In this document: positions 52,101 through 62,393 of the stretch, one piece after another
Layout of the letters: every line of letters starts with the position of its first letter
Numbering within the stretch: position 1 is the first letter of the stretch
Assembly (NCBI RefSeq): GCF_003725795.1
Contig: NZ_RBEE01000043.1
Span: 248,001 to 312,000, forward strand
Direction of reading: 5' to 3'
Source of the DNA: Pedobacter jejuensis
Lineage (GTDB): Bacteria > Bacteroidota > Bacteroidia > Sphingobacteriales > Sphingobacteriaceae
Length of the DNA stretch: 64,000 nucleotides
The notes under the pieces: generated by a model
Databases searched by the model: none
Told to the model about the DNA's origin: nothing
What the model saw: only the letters and a program-made list of their open reading frames with translations
Made by a program: the position numbers and the translations under genes

Positions 52101-55100
52101 TTAAGGAATAAAATTTTCATCAATCATAACACCTCTAACAAAAAGCATATATTTATTTTCGCCTGCATGGTTTTTGTAGGGAACCGTTGCCGATTTTCCA
52201 GACCTAAAACCACCACCGTCATTTATTTCAAATCCGCCCGTACAATCCAATTTAACATATCCATAATCAGACAGCGGGGCAACTCCTATCGTATGCCGTG
52301 AATCACCATTATAATAAACGTTTAAGCCAGATGACCCCAATGTAGATCGTTTAAGATTTGAAGCTGATTTAACAGAAATACCAGCCCCATATTCAATTGT
52401 ACCATCAATACGAACCCTTTCAATTGCCGAATCATCATCTATTTCAACTAAGGCATTATTTGCAGCATCGTATAATATCGCGCTGTTTGTGGTTTGGGTT
52501 GCTTCAAAACGTTTCGTTCCTGGATTTGCGGTTCTTATTGATTTTGAAACAACTTCTAAGGATTCAATGTATCCGGCATTAATTACATTTGTTCGTATGT
52601 AATTGGTATCAATAAGATTATTTGATAGCATACCGCCGGTAATAACCGTTGAGCCTAATTTTGCCGCTTCAACAACATCTAAATAGGCAAGGGATTTAAG
52701 ATTTGCGGTTAAAGTTGCGTAAGCAGAGTTTGCGGCATTTGCCGCTGCCTGGGCTGTATTAATTGCGCCCTGGGTATCATCTATTGATAAACTATAAGCT
52801 GTAGGTTTATTTCCTTTTTCGACTTTAATGTTATCAACTTGCAGCCATGAATAAGTAGGAGTATAAAATCCAAATCTTATAAAGTCTATATAATTACCTG
52901 GTGCTGTAAAAGTATAAAAACATCTTGTCCAAACATTTCTTGCATATTGATTAAATGGTATAAAATAATAAGCTCCGGCGCTTCCAAAATAAGATGAACT
53001 TTGGAAAGAAGCGCCTGAAATATTCCATATCATATCCCATGATATTGTGTATTGTTGGCCGGGAATAGTTGGTATTGAATTGTGTGATAAATTACCAGTC
53101 CTATCACCTGAACCATCTATATTATAGCATCTTGTACTACCTGGCAAGCCGCTTATAAATCCAGGCGCCCCAATGTAACCAAAACCACTTCCAAGCGTTG
53201 TTGTTCCACGCTCAAAATTCCCATCGTTTAATAAATTTTGCGCCCCAATACTTAAATCAGCGACTAAATTTTGTGCAGCCGTTTGAGCATTACTTTGCGC
53301 TGTGTTAGCAACAGATTGAGCATAAGATGAAGCTGAAGCGATAGCTGCTGTTTGGGCTGCATTTGCTTTTGTAGTTGCTACACTATCTGCATATTGAACA
53401 ACATCGTTTATCCTACCTTCAGTATATCCGTTTGCATATTGAACAACATCGTTTATCCTACCTTCAGTATATCCGTTTGCATTATTAACAGCATTTATAA
53501 ATTTTGTTTGGCTGTCTGCTTTTGCATCAGCTAAATTTGCTGCCGCCTGGGTTATTCTTGCTACTTCTTCAGCGGTTACTTTTCCATCTGCATAACTTTT
53601 AGCTATTTCCCTTTCGTATGCACTTTGTGAGGTTGCATAATTAGTAGCTGCATTTTGTGCAATTTGTGCAAGTGTTGCGGCGTTATTTGCAACATCATCA
53701 GGGCTTGGCGACCATGCCGTAGCTTTATTTCCTTTTTCGATTTTTAAGTCTTTAACATAAAAATAAGCATATTGATTAAAGGTAAAATCTAAAAAGTTGT
53801 ATATTACAGCATCATAATTAGTTACATTAATAGTAGCCTCAAATCTTGTCCAAACGTTATTAACTAAGGCTGTGTTATATCCGTTTATATCGGATATATC
53901 AATAGAAACATTTGGGGATCCGTTACTCCTCATCCAACCTGAAACAGTATATAATCCAGGCTCTGAAATAACATACAACAATCTTATAGTTACAGCTGTC
54001 CCATCTGGTCTTCCAACTGCCCACAAACCATTTGAAACGAATAAATTTTCGGGGTTGTTAGAATCGTTAATATGATATGCAATAAGACTACCACCTCCTA
54101 AAGGTGTAGTTTTTTTAAACTGATTAACCCCCCCAATTTGCAGGCTATTAACCAAATTAGTTGCATTGGTTAAAGCATTACTACCAGCATTTGCAGCTAC
54201 GTTTTGCGCAAAGCTTTGGGTTGCTAATCCTCCAGTCACTACAATTGCATTTACATCAAGTAAAACTGATTTGATATATCCACCTTGTATGATGGTATCT
54301 CCTAATTGCGCCAGCTGTATAGCATTTGCGTATGCTAATCCACCTAATCCATTTTGCAATGCTGAAAGGTTATTCTGTACTGCCTGAGCATTATTTATAG
54401 CGGTATTTGCAGAAGCTTGAGCAGCATCAGCTAATTGTTTAGCCTTTAAAGCAATCGCACTTAACAACGAAACTTTTTCAGTATAGTAATTAGTAAAATA
54501 TTGTCTGAATGTTGCACCATTAATAGCATCATCAGAACCCATTGCTGAAAGCAAAGGATTAAGGTAATTTATTAGGGCAGCATAATTATTATCATACGCT
54601 GTCGCACTTATTACATACTGTCCAGCCTGGATAATGATAATTGGTTTTTCCGAAACAATTATATTGTACTCTTTAAGAACATCTGGTTTCTCTGAAGCTG
54701 CTAAAATATTATCATTAGCAATGTTTGCCAGTATGTTATTAGCTGTATTGGCTGATGCTTGAGCAGTACTTGCGGCATTGGCTGCGTTAACAGCAACGGA
54801 ATTAGCGGAATTAGCGGAATTTTGAGCATTTTGGGCATTAGTAACGCCTAAATTAGCAGTACTCTGAATGTTATTTATGTTAGATAACGAACTTCCAACA
54901 AAAGTAATATCACCTTTAATGGTTCCAGTTTCAAGATTAATTTCTAAAGCGCCATTACGACCCGCGATAGTTCCTGTCTTAATTCTGTTTCCGGTAATGT
55001 CGGTAATTCCATAAGTAAATTCAGTATCTCTAAATCCAGCATTTACCGGATAAATAACGCCGGCAAGGAAATGATAGAAGCCTGGTACATAATCTGGTTT

Positions 55101-56909
55101 GATTTGTGCGGTTGAAACAATCCAGCTACCAACCTGCGATGTCTTACTGCACTTTGCATAAATGTAATATAGATTTGTAGGTGTTAATCCGGATTGATTT
55201 AATTCAGTCATCGTCCAGGTATCACCACCAGTACCAGCATTTGACAATTCTAAATGAATCAACTGTCCTCCTGAGATACTGATTGCATTCGCATTGCCAC
55301 CGACGTTATCAACCATTCGAACATTGCTCAATACAAAGTTTTGAGATCGTACACCGAATATTCCCAGAACCGCAGTTAATACTCCAACGTTAAGCTTAGA
55401 AGAGTCAAACATTCCATCAGTATCAAAGATGCTTCCTTCTAATTGTCTCAATGCCTGAGCAGATCTTTTTGATTGAATAATCCCTTTAGCAGTAATCTGT
55501 GCTATCTGCTTGATGTTATTTAATACTGCAGCATATTGCTTAACGCTTTGGTCAAAAACAATTTCATTTCCAATAACACCGTTAACGTCGAACTCGTTAA
55601 CTAAAGGATAACTTATTTCCGTGAAGCGCAATATTTCGTTTACGCTAAAGTCATCATCTAAAACAGTTCCTCTATCGCCACAATTTAAAAGGATATTATT
55701 GTCACGTAAATGCTTTTCATCTGGCTTAACAGCGAAAAGCAATCGTTGCTTATCATTTTCATTTAAAAATTTTAGCGTTTCAGCTTTAAGTTTTGCCTCC
55801 CATGTAGCTTGATAAGCTGAAGGCATTCTTAAATCAATAAGCGTAAATTTATCACCCAGCTCTGGTTTACTTGTGGCGGATGGGAAATAATATCCGGTAG
55901 TATCGGTAAATGGGATTAACATGATTGACTTAGTTGCCAAGTCAAATCCTGATATTTCAAAATCAATTCCTGTAACTGGTCCTGTCAAGAAAGAAACCTT
56001 TGGCTTTACACCTTCCTGCAAGTTAGCCATCAAATCAAAATTGATGTTTGGATCTTGAATGGTTGCAGAAGTAATCTTACCAGTATTATCAGCTACGAAA
56101 GAAACTCCGTTTACAACACCTTCGAATTTTGGAAACAACTCAAGGTTTTCATATTTTCCCTCACGAACTCTTTCAGTTCCATTAGTTACGCCAGCAGTTT
56201 CAACATACCTTTCTTCGAAAACTAAATTAGGCTCCGTTCCACCGCGATAGGTACTGTCAATGTTACGAGTACCGCCAATTCCATAAACTCTGTTTATTTT
56301 TTCTTTACTCGTATCACTTGAACGGCTGATTTGGTGAAGTCCTTTTCCTCTTCCAACTTCAAACACAAGACCAGTGTCATTGCCAACAGTGGCGACCATA
56401 TTGATGGTAGTTCCATTAGCATTCCATTCAAGTCCGAAAGCTTGAGCTATCTGGTCAAGAGCAGGTCTAATGAATGTCCAGTCATAATCAAGGTTTAATT
56501 CAGCAGTAGCATCAACTGTTCCAATAGTCCAACCATTATCATTTAGATTTGCCGAATCGATTAAAACTTGCAAATGGTCAGATGCACTTCCATAATAAGA
56601 AAAACGCTTTGCTCCTAAATGTTGAACATAAGTATCGAGTAAATCATAGAACCGGGCTAAGAAGTTAATCCTGTATGAGCTTGCAAGGCTTTCGCTGTCC
56701 TTATCAATATCTGGTAAAATTCTAATTTTATAAGCAGCTCCGCGATGGATTATATAATCTTCTTCCTGAAGATTTAAAATCTGCACGCTGGTTATCGGGC
56801 AGGAAATTAATTCCGTACCCGGTAACTTACCATTGAATACTGTATTTTCATCAATATCAATGGTTGCAATTACAGAACCTTGTCTATATATGTCCAGCGT
56901 GTTATTCAT
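52101..56909 (-). CDS. large phage tail-tip / receptor-interaction protein
   Basis: 1602 residues. About 1-430 look like a baseplate hub or tail-associated domain, beginning NTLDIYRQGSVIATIDIDE and including FRINFLARFYDLL-like segments and IYGIGG-type beta strands. A long middle has Ala/Asn-rich heptads (NAQNSANSANSVAVNAANAA) typical of trimeric fibre stalks. Two beta-sandwich modules resembling carbohydrate-binding modules (about 930-1070 and 1223-1378) each end in a related motif, EKGNKATAWSPSPDD and EKGNKPTAYSLSIDD. The C-terminus (about 1460-1602) is a beta-rich tip. It follows the distal-tail genes and likely binds the host surface. A 45-bp tandem repeat lies within the stalk. Confidence 0.75.
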   Translation of the reverse strand: MNNTLDIYRQGSVIATIDIDENTVFNGKLPGTELISCPITSVQILNLQEEDYIIHRGAAYKIRILPDIDKDSESLASSYRINFLARFYDLLDTYVQHLGAKRFSYYGSASDHLQVLIDSANLNDNGWTIGTVDATAELNLDYDWTFIRPALDQIAQAFGLEWNANGTTINMVATVGNDTGLVFEVGRGKGLHQISRSSDTSKEKINRVYGIGGTRNIDSTYRGGTEPNLVFEERYVETAGVTNGTERVREGKYENLELFPKFEGVVNGVSFVADNTGKITSATIQDPNINFDLMANLQEGVKPKVSFLTGPVTGIDFEISGFDLATKSIMLIPFTDTTGYYFPSATSKPELGDKFTLIDLRMPSAYQATWEAKLKAETLKFLNENDKQRLLFAVKPDEKHLRDNNILLNCGDRGTVLDDDFSVNEILRFTEISYPLVNEFDVNGVIGNEIVFDQSVKQYAAVLNNIKQIAQITAKGIIQSKRSAQALRQLEGSIFDTDGMFDSSKLNVGVLTAVLGIFGVRSQNFVLSNVRMVDNVGGNANAISISGGQLIHLELSNAGTGGDTWTMTELNQSGLTPTNLYYIYAKCSKTSQVGSWIVSTAQIKPDYVPGFYHFLAGVIYPVNAGFRDTEFTYGITDITGNRIKTGTIAGRNGALEINLETGTIKGDITFVGSSLSNINNIQSTANLGVTNAQNAQNSANSANSVAVNAANAASTAQASANTANNILANIANDNILAASEKPDVLKEYNIIVSEKPIIIIQAGQYVISATAYDNNYAALINYLNPLLSAMGSDDAINGATFRQYFTNYYTEKVSLLSAIALKAKQLADAAQASANTAINNAQAVQNNLSALQNGLGGLAYANAIQLAQLGDTIIQGGYIKSVLLDVNAIVVTGGLATQSFAQNVAANAGSNALTNATNLVNSLQIGGVNQFKKTTPLGGGSLIAYHINDSNNPENLFVSNGLWAVGRPDGTAVTIRLLYVISEPGLYTVSGWMRSNGSPNVSIDISDINGYNTALVNNVWTRFEATINVTNYDAVIYNFLDFTFNQYAYFYVKDLKIEKGNKATAWSPSPDDVANNAATLAQIAQNAATNYATSQSAYEREIAKSYADGKVTAEEVARITQAAANLADAKADSQTKFINAVNNANGYTEGRINDVVQYANGYTEGRINDVVQYADSVATTKANAAQTAAIASASSYAQSVANTAQSNAQTAAQNLVADLSIGAQNLLNDGNFERGTTTLGSGFGYIGAPGFISGLPGSTRCYNIDGSGDRTGNLSHNSIPTIPGQQYTISWDMIWNISGASFQSSSYFGSAGAYYFIPFNQYARNVWTRCFYTFTAPGNYIDFIRFGFYTPTYSWLQVDNIKVEKGNKPTAYSLSIDDTQGAINTAQAAANAANSAYATLTANLKSLAYLDVVEAAKLGSTVITGGMLSNNLIDTNYIRTNVINAGYIESLEVVSKSIRTANPGTKRFEATQTTNSAILYDAANNALVEIDDDSAIERVRIDGTIEYGAGISVKSASNLKRSTLGSSGLNVYYNGDSRHTIGVAPLSDYGYVKLDCTGGFEINDGGGFRSGKSATVPYKNHAGENKYMLFVRGVMIDENFIP
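53389..53478 (-). repeat. 45-bp tandem duplication inside the tail-tip gene
   Basis: Two identical 45-base units start at 53389 and 53434 and encode the 15-residue stretch NGYTEGRINDVVQYA twice. The repeat keeps the frame and the heptad pattern of the stalk. Confidence 0.9.
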
Positions 56910-56912
56910 AAA

Positions 56913-57379
56913 TTAAAGTGATGCTCCTATACCAGGGAATTTAGATTTGAAGGAAATTAAGTCAGTAACGGCATCTTGCCAGTTTGGAAAGTATTTATTG
57001 TTTTTTCCCATTACAACTTGCTTATCGTAGTTGTAATTAATCATATCAGAAATACCTTTATTTGAGGGCGTGTATAAGTCTGCGCCAAGATTGTTGTCGA
57101 AATTTGCTTTTCCACCAGCAAGGTTGTAAACATCAAGAACCTGGTTGTGGGGCTACCACCTCCACCACCCGAGATGGTGATGTTACCTGCACCAAGAATG
57201 CTTTCTCCATTAATAGTTTTGATATTCACTCCACTACTTAAAGTAGCCTGAAGGCCAGCTCTGAACACAGAATAAGCGATTGATATTATTTTACCATCAC
57301 TTGTTCTGGCCCCAAGAATTTTGTCTGTGTTAGCGGGATTTGAAACGGCTGTTGCCCCGTCTGGAAAAATTACGCTCAT
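56913..57379 (-). CDS. phage fibre-like protein with a -1 frameshift
   Basis: The first frame (from ATG 57379) encodes INGESILGAGNITISGGGGG, the common fibre repeat. It runs out of coding character after SP near 57155 and stops at 57041. The -1 frame takes over directly and reads NQVLDVYNLAGGKANFDNNL through SFKSKFPGIGASL to a stop at 56913, two codons before the tail-tip start. The joined product has 155 residues. A TAG in the -1 frame limits the switch to AGC CCC ACA, so a lost C in a C run, slippage on CCC, or a sequencing error are the options. The gene overlaps the upstream distal-tail gene by 4 bases. Confidence 0.75.
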
Positions 57380-58287
57380 AATCTAATCGTTATTGTATTA
57401 TTTGAATTGTCCGTTATTAACTGGCCTAAAACGTCAGTTATAGATGTAAATGTTCCTGAGATACCGGGCTCAATTATCTTGATTTCTAAAACACAAAATT
57501 TAATGGCTCTCTTTGTATAGATTGCAGATGCCTGAAATCCATCTTTCACAAAAAATGACCTCAACTTATCGTTCTTATATGTCAGATTTCTCAATCCTGG
57601 CGCTTTCAACAATGTCATCAGGTTTTGAACTTTATTTTTAAGGCCTTCAAAAGTTAAATCTCTAATTCCCAATGACAGGATAAGTTCAGCTTCCTGTTTT
57701 TTGGTTATTACTGCTACTTCTTTGCCGAATACGGTTACCGTCTGGCTCTTTGGTGCTGTTCTGGTCCATCTATCACCTGCTAACTTCAAACTGGCCCCGC
57801 CCAGTGCTGTAAACGAAATTCCATCAATACCAAATTCAGATGAAGTACTCGCAGGAATTACTCCGCTCATATCAACAACCGGCTCTCGCATCGGAATTTT
57901 AACTGAAAGTAAACCAGGAGCAACTCTTTCCCCAACTACTGGAGCATTCACATAAACCATATATGTTCCCCAGTTTGAAACCAGAGGAACTAAACCTGTA
58001 ATGCCATCAATCAAAAGGGTTAACGCATCAAATCTTGAATTGCATTCTAATTGATTTGAACCTTTAATAAATCCAGTAAGGCTTAAGCTTCTACCACCAT
58101 AACCACCAAGAGCGATATCAGCCGCACTTACATAAGGTTCGATACCATGTTCAATAGCCCAAGCATGAGATGTTTTGCCTAATCTCGAAGGCATATCAAA
58201 AAAGCCGGACAACGCGATATCGCTATTCTCTTGCCTACCTCCAATGAAAGGTATATTGTTCAGATTTATTCCGTTCAGTATATACAT
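57376..58287 (-). CDS. distal-tail (Dit-like) structural protein
   Basis: 303 residues, beta-rich, starting MYILNGINLNNIPFIGGRQE and including GIEPYVSAADIALGGYGGRS and LTLLIDGITGLVPLVSNWG. I recognise no strict family. Its place directly after the tape measure and before the tip proteins is that of the distal tail protein in siphoviruses. The start codon overlaps the tape-measure stop by one base (TAATG), implying translational coupling. Confidence 0.65.
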   Translation of the reverse strand: MYILNGINLNNIPFIGGRQENSDIALSGFFDMPSRLGKTSHAWAIEHGIEPYVSAADIALGGYGGRSLSLTGFIKGSNQLECNSRFDALTLLIDGITGLVPLVSNWGTYMVYVNAPVVGERVAPGLLSVKIPMREPVVDMSGVIPASTSSEFGIDGISFTALGGASLKLAGDRWTRTAPKSQTVTVFGKEVAVITKKQEAELILSLGIRDLTFEGLKNKVQNLMTLLKAPGLRNLTYKNDKLRSFFVKDGFQASAIYTKRAIKFCVLEIKIIEPGISGTFTSITDVLGQLITDNSNNTITIRL

Positions 58288-61200
58288 TATGGTCCTGGCT
58301 TAACCCCTCCATTTATTAAATTTTGATATGAATTTGGGCTACTTGTATTAGCAATTATTCTATCAAGCTTCTGACTTAAACTATCAGTATTATTTGCGGT
58401 CCTTAAAGTGTTCGCGTTTATCTGCTGTAATTCAATCACGTTTGCTACGAACTGATTATAAAGGTCAGTTGAAGACTTTCCAATCATTACCAGCACATAG
58501 TAGGAATCATTGGATTGTTTAACCAAAGTTTTTGTTAAGTCATATTGACCCCTCCAAATTCCCAATGATATATTTGCAGTATTCTCTGTTAACCCCGCTG
58601 CCGTTATCGATCCGGAGACTGCCGTGCTTTTAGTTCCTGAATCCGTTAAACTTATCCCGGTAATCGCTTCCAGGTCTTTGAATTTATCTGCAAAATTTTG
58701 CCCTAATGATATGTATTGAGCTTTTAAAGCTTCAAGCTGATCTTTAGTTGGAGTGCCCTTAGTAAACAATGCCGAAAACTCATCGTAAAACGGCTGAAGC
58801 CCATCTTCCAATAACTTATATTTAAAAGTATTGGTAATGGCTTTTCTCATTATCTCCTCGAATGAATCAGCGAAATCAGCTGCAGCAAATTTTCCGTTTT
58901 CAAATAATTGAGCAAGCCCATCAGCTAAGCCTCCAACAGATGTTCCGGTAAGTAGTTCATTAAGTTGGCCCTGAAGTTCTTCAACTTCAATCCCTGCATC
59001 TTTCAGTTCCTCTTTTAAAGCTTTTAAACTTTCGAAATCTGCTTTAGCCTGGTCTTGTAATTTCCCTTGAGTATATAGTTTTTCTAAGTCATCATACTGG
59101 GAACCGGATAAGCTGGCCATGATATCCCATGTCTTCGCCTTCCTTAACCAGGTTCCATGTTGGTACCCGACCCCGCTAACAAAACTTTCTCCCTGAATAG
59201 TAGAGAATATTTTATCATAAGCTTTTTGTAATGCAGGAGATTGTTTTTTAAGTAATTCTAAAGAATCAACGATAGCTTTATAGCTATTTTTTCCACGCTT
59301 TACATCATCTTGTTCCCTTTTACGAAGTAAGGCTTGATATTCAAGTTCTCCTTTTATGGCAGCTGCTTGATAATCATTCATCGCTTTATAAGCAGCCTCT
59401 TTTGCTTCTTTCAAACCTTTGAAATATCCAAATACTGAATTTGCAACACTGATGGCAGCTCCTACTATTCCTAAACCCGCTCCAATTTTTTCAGTTGTGG
59501 ATTTCTCAGGGTCTTTAATGTCTTTAATCCCTTTTTGTATCTCAACATAAGAACGAGCAGCATTAAGTAAGACTGTAGCTATGTTGCCTATGTTATCGTT
59601 TATGCTGGCAAACTCACCTCCAACACGTTCAAGTTGGTTAACTACGTTTTCTAAATCTTTACCACTATCATTTTGAATTGAATTCTTTAAATCATTAAGT
59701 TCTTTTTGAGCCTTGGCTTTCTCTTCAGCAGAACCTTTGAAAGCCTTTAAATCAGCTTGATATGTTGAAATCGCTTCAAGGATTTGATTTTTAGTTCGTT
59801 TTCCAACATATTCAAATAAATTCTTGTAAGAACTCATTTTCTTTAGTTGGGTAGCGTCTAAAGCTTTTACATCCTCAATACCATCATTAATAGCTTCTTG
59901 GGCCTCGGCCAACCTGCCTTGCTTTCTTAATGACTCAGCTTTAGCAAGATATTTTTCTTGTTTCCTTACACGCTCATCAGCATAAGTCTGGAATTCAATT
60001 AAAAGCTCATCATTCTTATCAGATTCAGCTTTTATTGCTTCATCATTAAGTTTTTTAACTGCTTCCAGAGCTGACTTTTCAACAGCTGTCATTTCCGAAG
60101 GATCTTTTACAAGAAGTTTACCTAACTGAGCCTCGACTACCTGTTGATAGGTTTTGTTTAAGTTGATGTCGTTTGCATACTTTTCTTTAGCTTTCTCTTC
60201 ACCAAACTTCAATTTATATTCTTCGAATTCCTGATATGCAGTTTTCTGTTTATCAAGTTCTGATATTATTGTCGCTGTTTGTTGCTTGTAAACGATTTCA
60301 TAACGTTCTTTGCTTTCTGCGTTATCGATACTACCGAATACTTCTGCCCCCAACGTTGGCTTACCTGCTGTCTTGGCCTCTCTGTTATACTTGGTAACTT
60401 CATCCCTTAAAGATTTATATTTAGCTTTATTCGAATCAATTTCTTGTTCTGATTGAGATTTTTGAGCAGATACAGCAGCCTGATAAGCATCGGATATTTT
60501 ACCCAACAATTCAAGCTTTCTCTCTCCCCATTTCTCGAATTCCTTATTCTCTTTTGCAGCAGCTTTACCATCAGGGTCAAAAGCTAACAATGCAAGTTTA
60601 GCATCCTGAATCCTTTTCTTCAATGGAGCTGCTTTTGCATTAAAATCCTTATCCGCTTTGTCTAATGCTTCTAAATCCTCAGTATTTTCCTTGATAATTT
60701 TATCGTAGAATGCTTTATTCTTAACGGTTGCGGTAGGAGTTGTGATGTCAGGTTTAGCTCCGCCAGTAACCCGTTGCTTTAATTGGGCTTTATATTTATT
60801 TTCTACAGCTGCAATAATAGCTTCATCATTCTGATTTAGTTGCTTAACAATATCCGTTGATTCGTTTTGCGCTGAAAGCAATCTGCCGGTAAAGAAGTTT
60901 TTTAATGAATAACCTAACCTGGTGGTAAAATCAAGTCCTTTATCTGTTGGGTCGGTAGCAGCTTTAGCATTTCTTTCAGCAATACGTTTTACTGCTTCCG
61001 CTTTTACGGCATAAGCAGCTTCACCTTGTAATTTATTGTCGAGCCAAACAAGGTATTCCTGAATGGCCTTAGTTCCTTCTTTGGTGAAAACGTTTTGAGA
61101 ATTTAACCCACCTAAAAATTCAGGGTTTAGCTCGTTAAGCTTTTTAATTGCAGAAATTCTTTCCTGTTCAGAACTATTCCTATCCTTACCAACCTTAAGT

Positions 61201-62393
61201 AATTCCTCGATATTTAATTTTTGCTCAGCTAACTTGCCGGCATAATCACCTTCAATAGTACTTAAAGCTTTTTTGGCAGCAGATGAAGCACTGGTTGTTT
61301 GAGTTAATGCGTATATCGCTACCGTTAATGCAGTGATCAGCGCTGTGTAAGCTAATACAGGCGATGCCGCCATAACTGAATTCATCAGCCTCAATGCAGC
61401 TGTTTTTGCAGTTATTGCACCAAGGTGTAATAATTCAGCAGTGGTCATACCTACAGTTCTTGCAGCAGATATTTGAGCCAATGCGGCTTCAAGTACCAAA
61501 GCTGCTCTGTAAGAACCATAAACGACTACAAGTAATTCTATTACTCCAAGAACCTTCTCATAGTTTTGAACTAATACGTTCAATCCTGCAATACCTGAAT
61601 TTAATATGCCTTCATTACTCTTTCCGATAGCATTAAGCATCCCATCAAAACCGTCTTCCAGATTTAATAATTGACCGGTAAGAGATTTTGATTGCTCGGC
61701 CATCAGGTTAAAGAATAATCCTGATGATGATGTCATAGATTGGAAAGCTTTTTCAACTTCCGGAAATCCTACTTTTCCAGCTTCCACTAATCCCATCACA
61801 TCACTTTCAGCAACTTTAAATTGTGCTGCAAGTTCTTTTATGATTGGAATACCTCGTCCGGTAAATTGTTGGATGTCTTTTGAATAAGCTCTTCCTTGAG
61901 TTCGGAGTGTGCCATATAGATAAACGATATCATTTAGTGGAGCACTAACACCACTGGCTACGTTACCAAGCATTGTTAGTGTTGGAACGATATCATCAGC
62001 AGCCGTACCGTATGCTAAAAGTTGTTTAGCTCCTGAAGCAACATCTTGTAAACCAAAAGGCGTTGTTGCGGCAAGCTTAACAGCCTGAGCCATTAACCTG
62101 TCAGCCTGGTCCTTGCTTTTAAGCATTGTGGTAAAAGCGATTTCCAATTGTTGGAATTCGCCTCTGACCTTAATGATATTTGATATTAAATCTTTTCCAG
62201 CAGAGAAAGAAGCATAACCGGCGGCAAGACTTGCAGCACTTTTAGCCCATTGCTCTAATGAATCGCCCTCTTGTTTAATCTTTTTAGATAAACCGGAAAT
62301 ACGGGATTCAATCCGAGCCGCTACACGGTCAATCTCACTATCATCGATAGTGGCCGCAAAACCTAATGCTCCATCAACTACTCGAACCGCCAT
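58287..62393 (-). CDS. tail tape measure protein
   Basis: 1368 residues. The N-terminal tape-measure domain is clear (about 75-250), with QQLEIAFTTMLKSKDQADRL-like helices, GTLRTQGRAYSKDIQQFTGR and QSKSLTGQLLNLEDGFDGML. Hydrophobic stretches around 285-310 and 340-365 are followed by very long coiled coils rich in Lys, Glu and Ala up to about 1000. The C-terminal part has another helical region. It sets tail length and is ejected with the DNA. It starts directly after the stop of the frameshifted chaperone extension, the standard order. Confidence 0.92.
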   Translation of the reverse strand: MAVRVVDGALGFAATIDDSEIDRVAARIESRISGLSKKIKQEGDSLEQWAKSAASLAAGYASFSAGKDLISNIIKVRGEFQQLEIAFTTMLKSKDQADRLMAQAVKLAATTPFGLQDVASGAKQLLAYGTAADDIVPTLTMLGNVASGVSAPLNDIVYLYGTLRTQGRAYSKDIQQFTGRGIPIIKELAAQFKVAESDVMGLVEAGKVGFPEVEKAFQSMTSSSGLFFNLMAEQSKSLTGQLLNLEDGFDGMLNAIGKSNEGILNSGIAGLNVLVQNYEKVLGVIELLVVVYGSYRAALVLEAALAQISAARTVGMTTAELLHLGAITAKTAALRLMNSVMAASPVLAYTALITALTVAIYALTQTTSASSAAKKALSTIEGDYAGKLAEQKLNIEELLKVGKDRNSSEQERISAIKKLNELNPEFLGGLNSQNVFTKEGTKAIQEYLVWLDNKLQGEAAYAVKAEAVKRIAERNAKAATDPTDKGLDFTTRLGYSLKNFFTGRLLSAQNESTDIVKQLNQNDEAIIAAVENKYKAQLKQRVTGGAKPDITTPTATVKNKAFYDKIIKENTEDLEALDKADKDFNAKAAPLKKRIQDAKLALLAFDPDGKAAAKENKEFEKWGERKLELLGKISDAYQAAVSAQKSQSEQEIDSNKAKYKSLRDEVTKYNREAKTAGKPTLGAEVFGSIDNAESKERYEIVYKQQTATIISELDKQKTAYQEFEEYKLKFGEEKAKEKYANDINLNKTYQQVVEAQLGKLLVKDPSEMTAVEKSALEAVKKLNDEAIKAESDKNDELLIEFQTYADERVRKQEKYLAKAESLRKQGRLAEAQEAINDGIEDVKALDATQLKKMSSYKNLFEYVGKRTKNQILEAISTYQADLKAFKGSAEEKAKAQKELNDLKNSIQNDSGKDLENVVNQLERVGGEFASINDNIGNIATVLLNAARSYVEIQKGIKDIKDPEKSTTEKIGAGLGIVGAAISVANSVFGYFKGLKEAKEAAYKAMNDYQAAAIKGELEYQALLRKREQDDVKRGKNSYKAIVDSLELLKKQSPALQKAYDKIFSTIQGESFVSGVGYQHGTWLRKAKTWDIMASLSGSQYDDLEKLYTQGKLQDQAKADFESLKALKEELKDAGIEVEELQGQLNELLTGTSVGGLADGLAQLFENGKFAAADFADSFEEIMRKAITNTFKYKLLEDGLQPFYDEFSALFTKGTPTKDQLEALKAQYISLGQNFADKFKDLEAITGISLTDSGTKSTAVSGSITAAGLTENTANISLGIWRGQYDLTKTLVKQSNDSYYVLVMIGKSSTDLYNQFVANVIELQQINANTLRTANNTDSLSQKLDRIIANTSSPNSYQNLINGGVKPGP

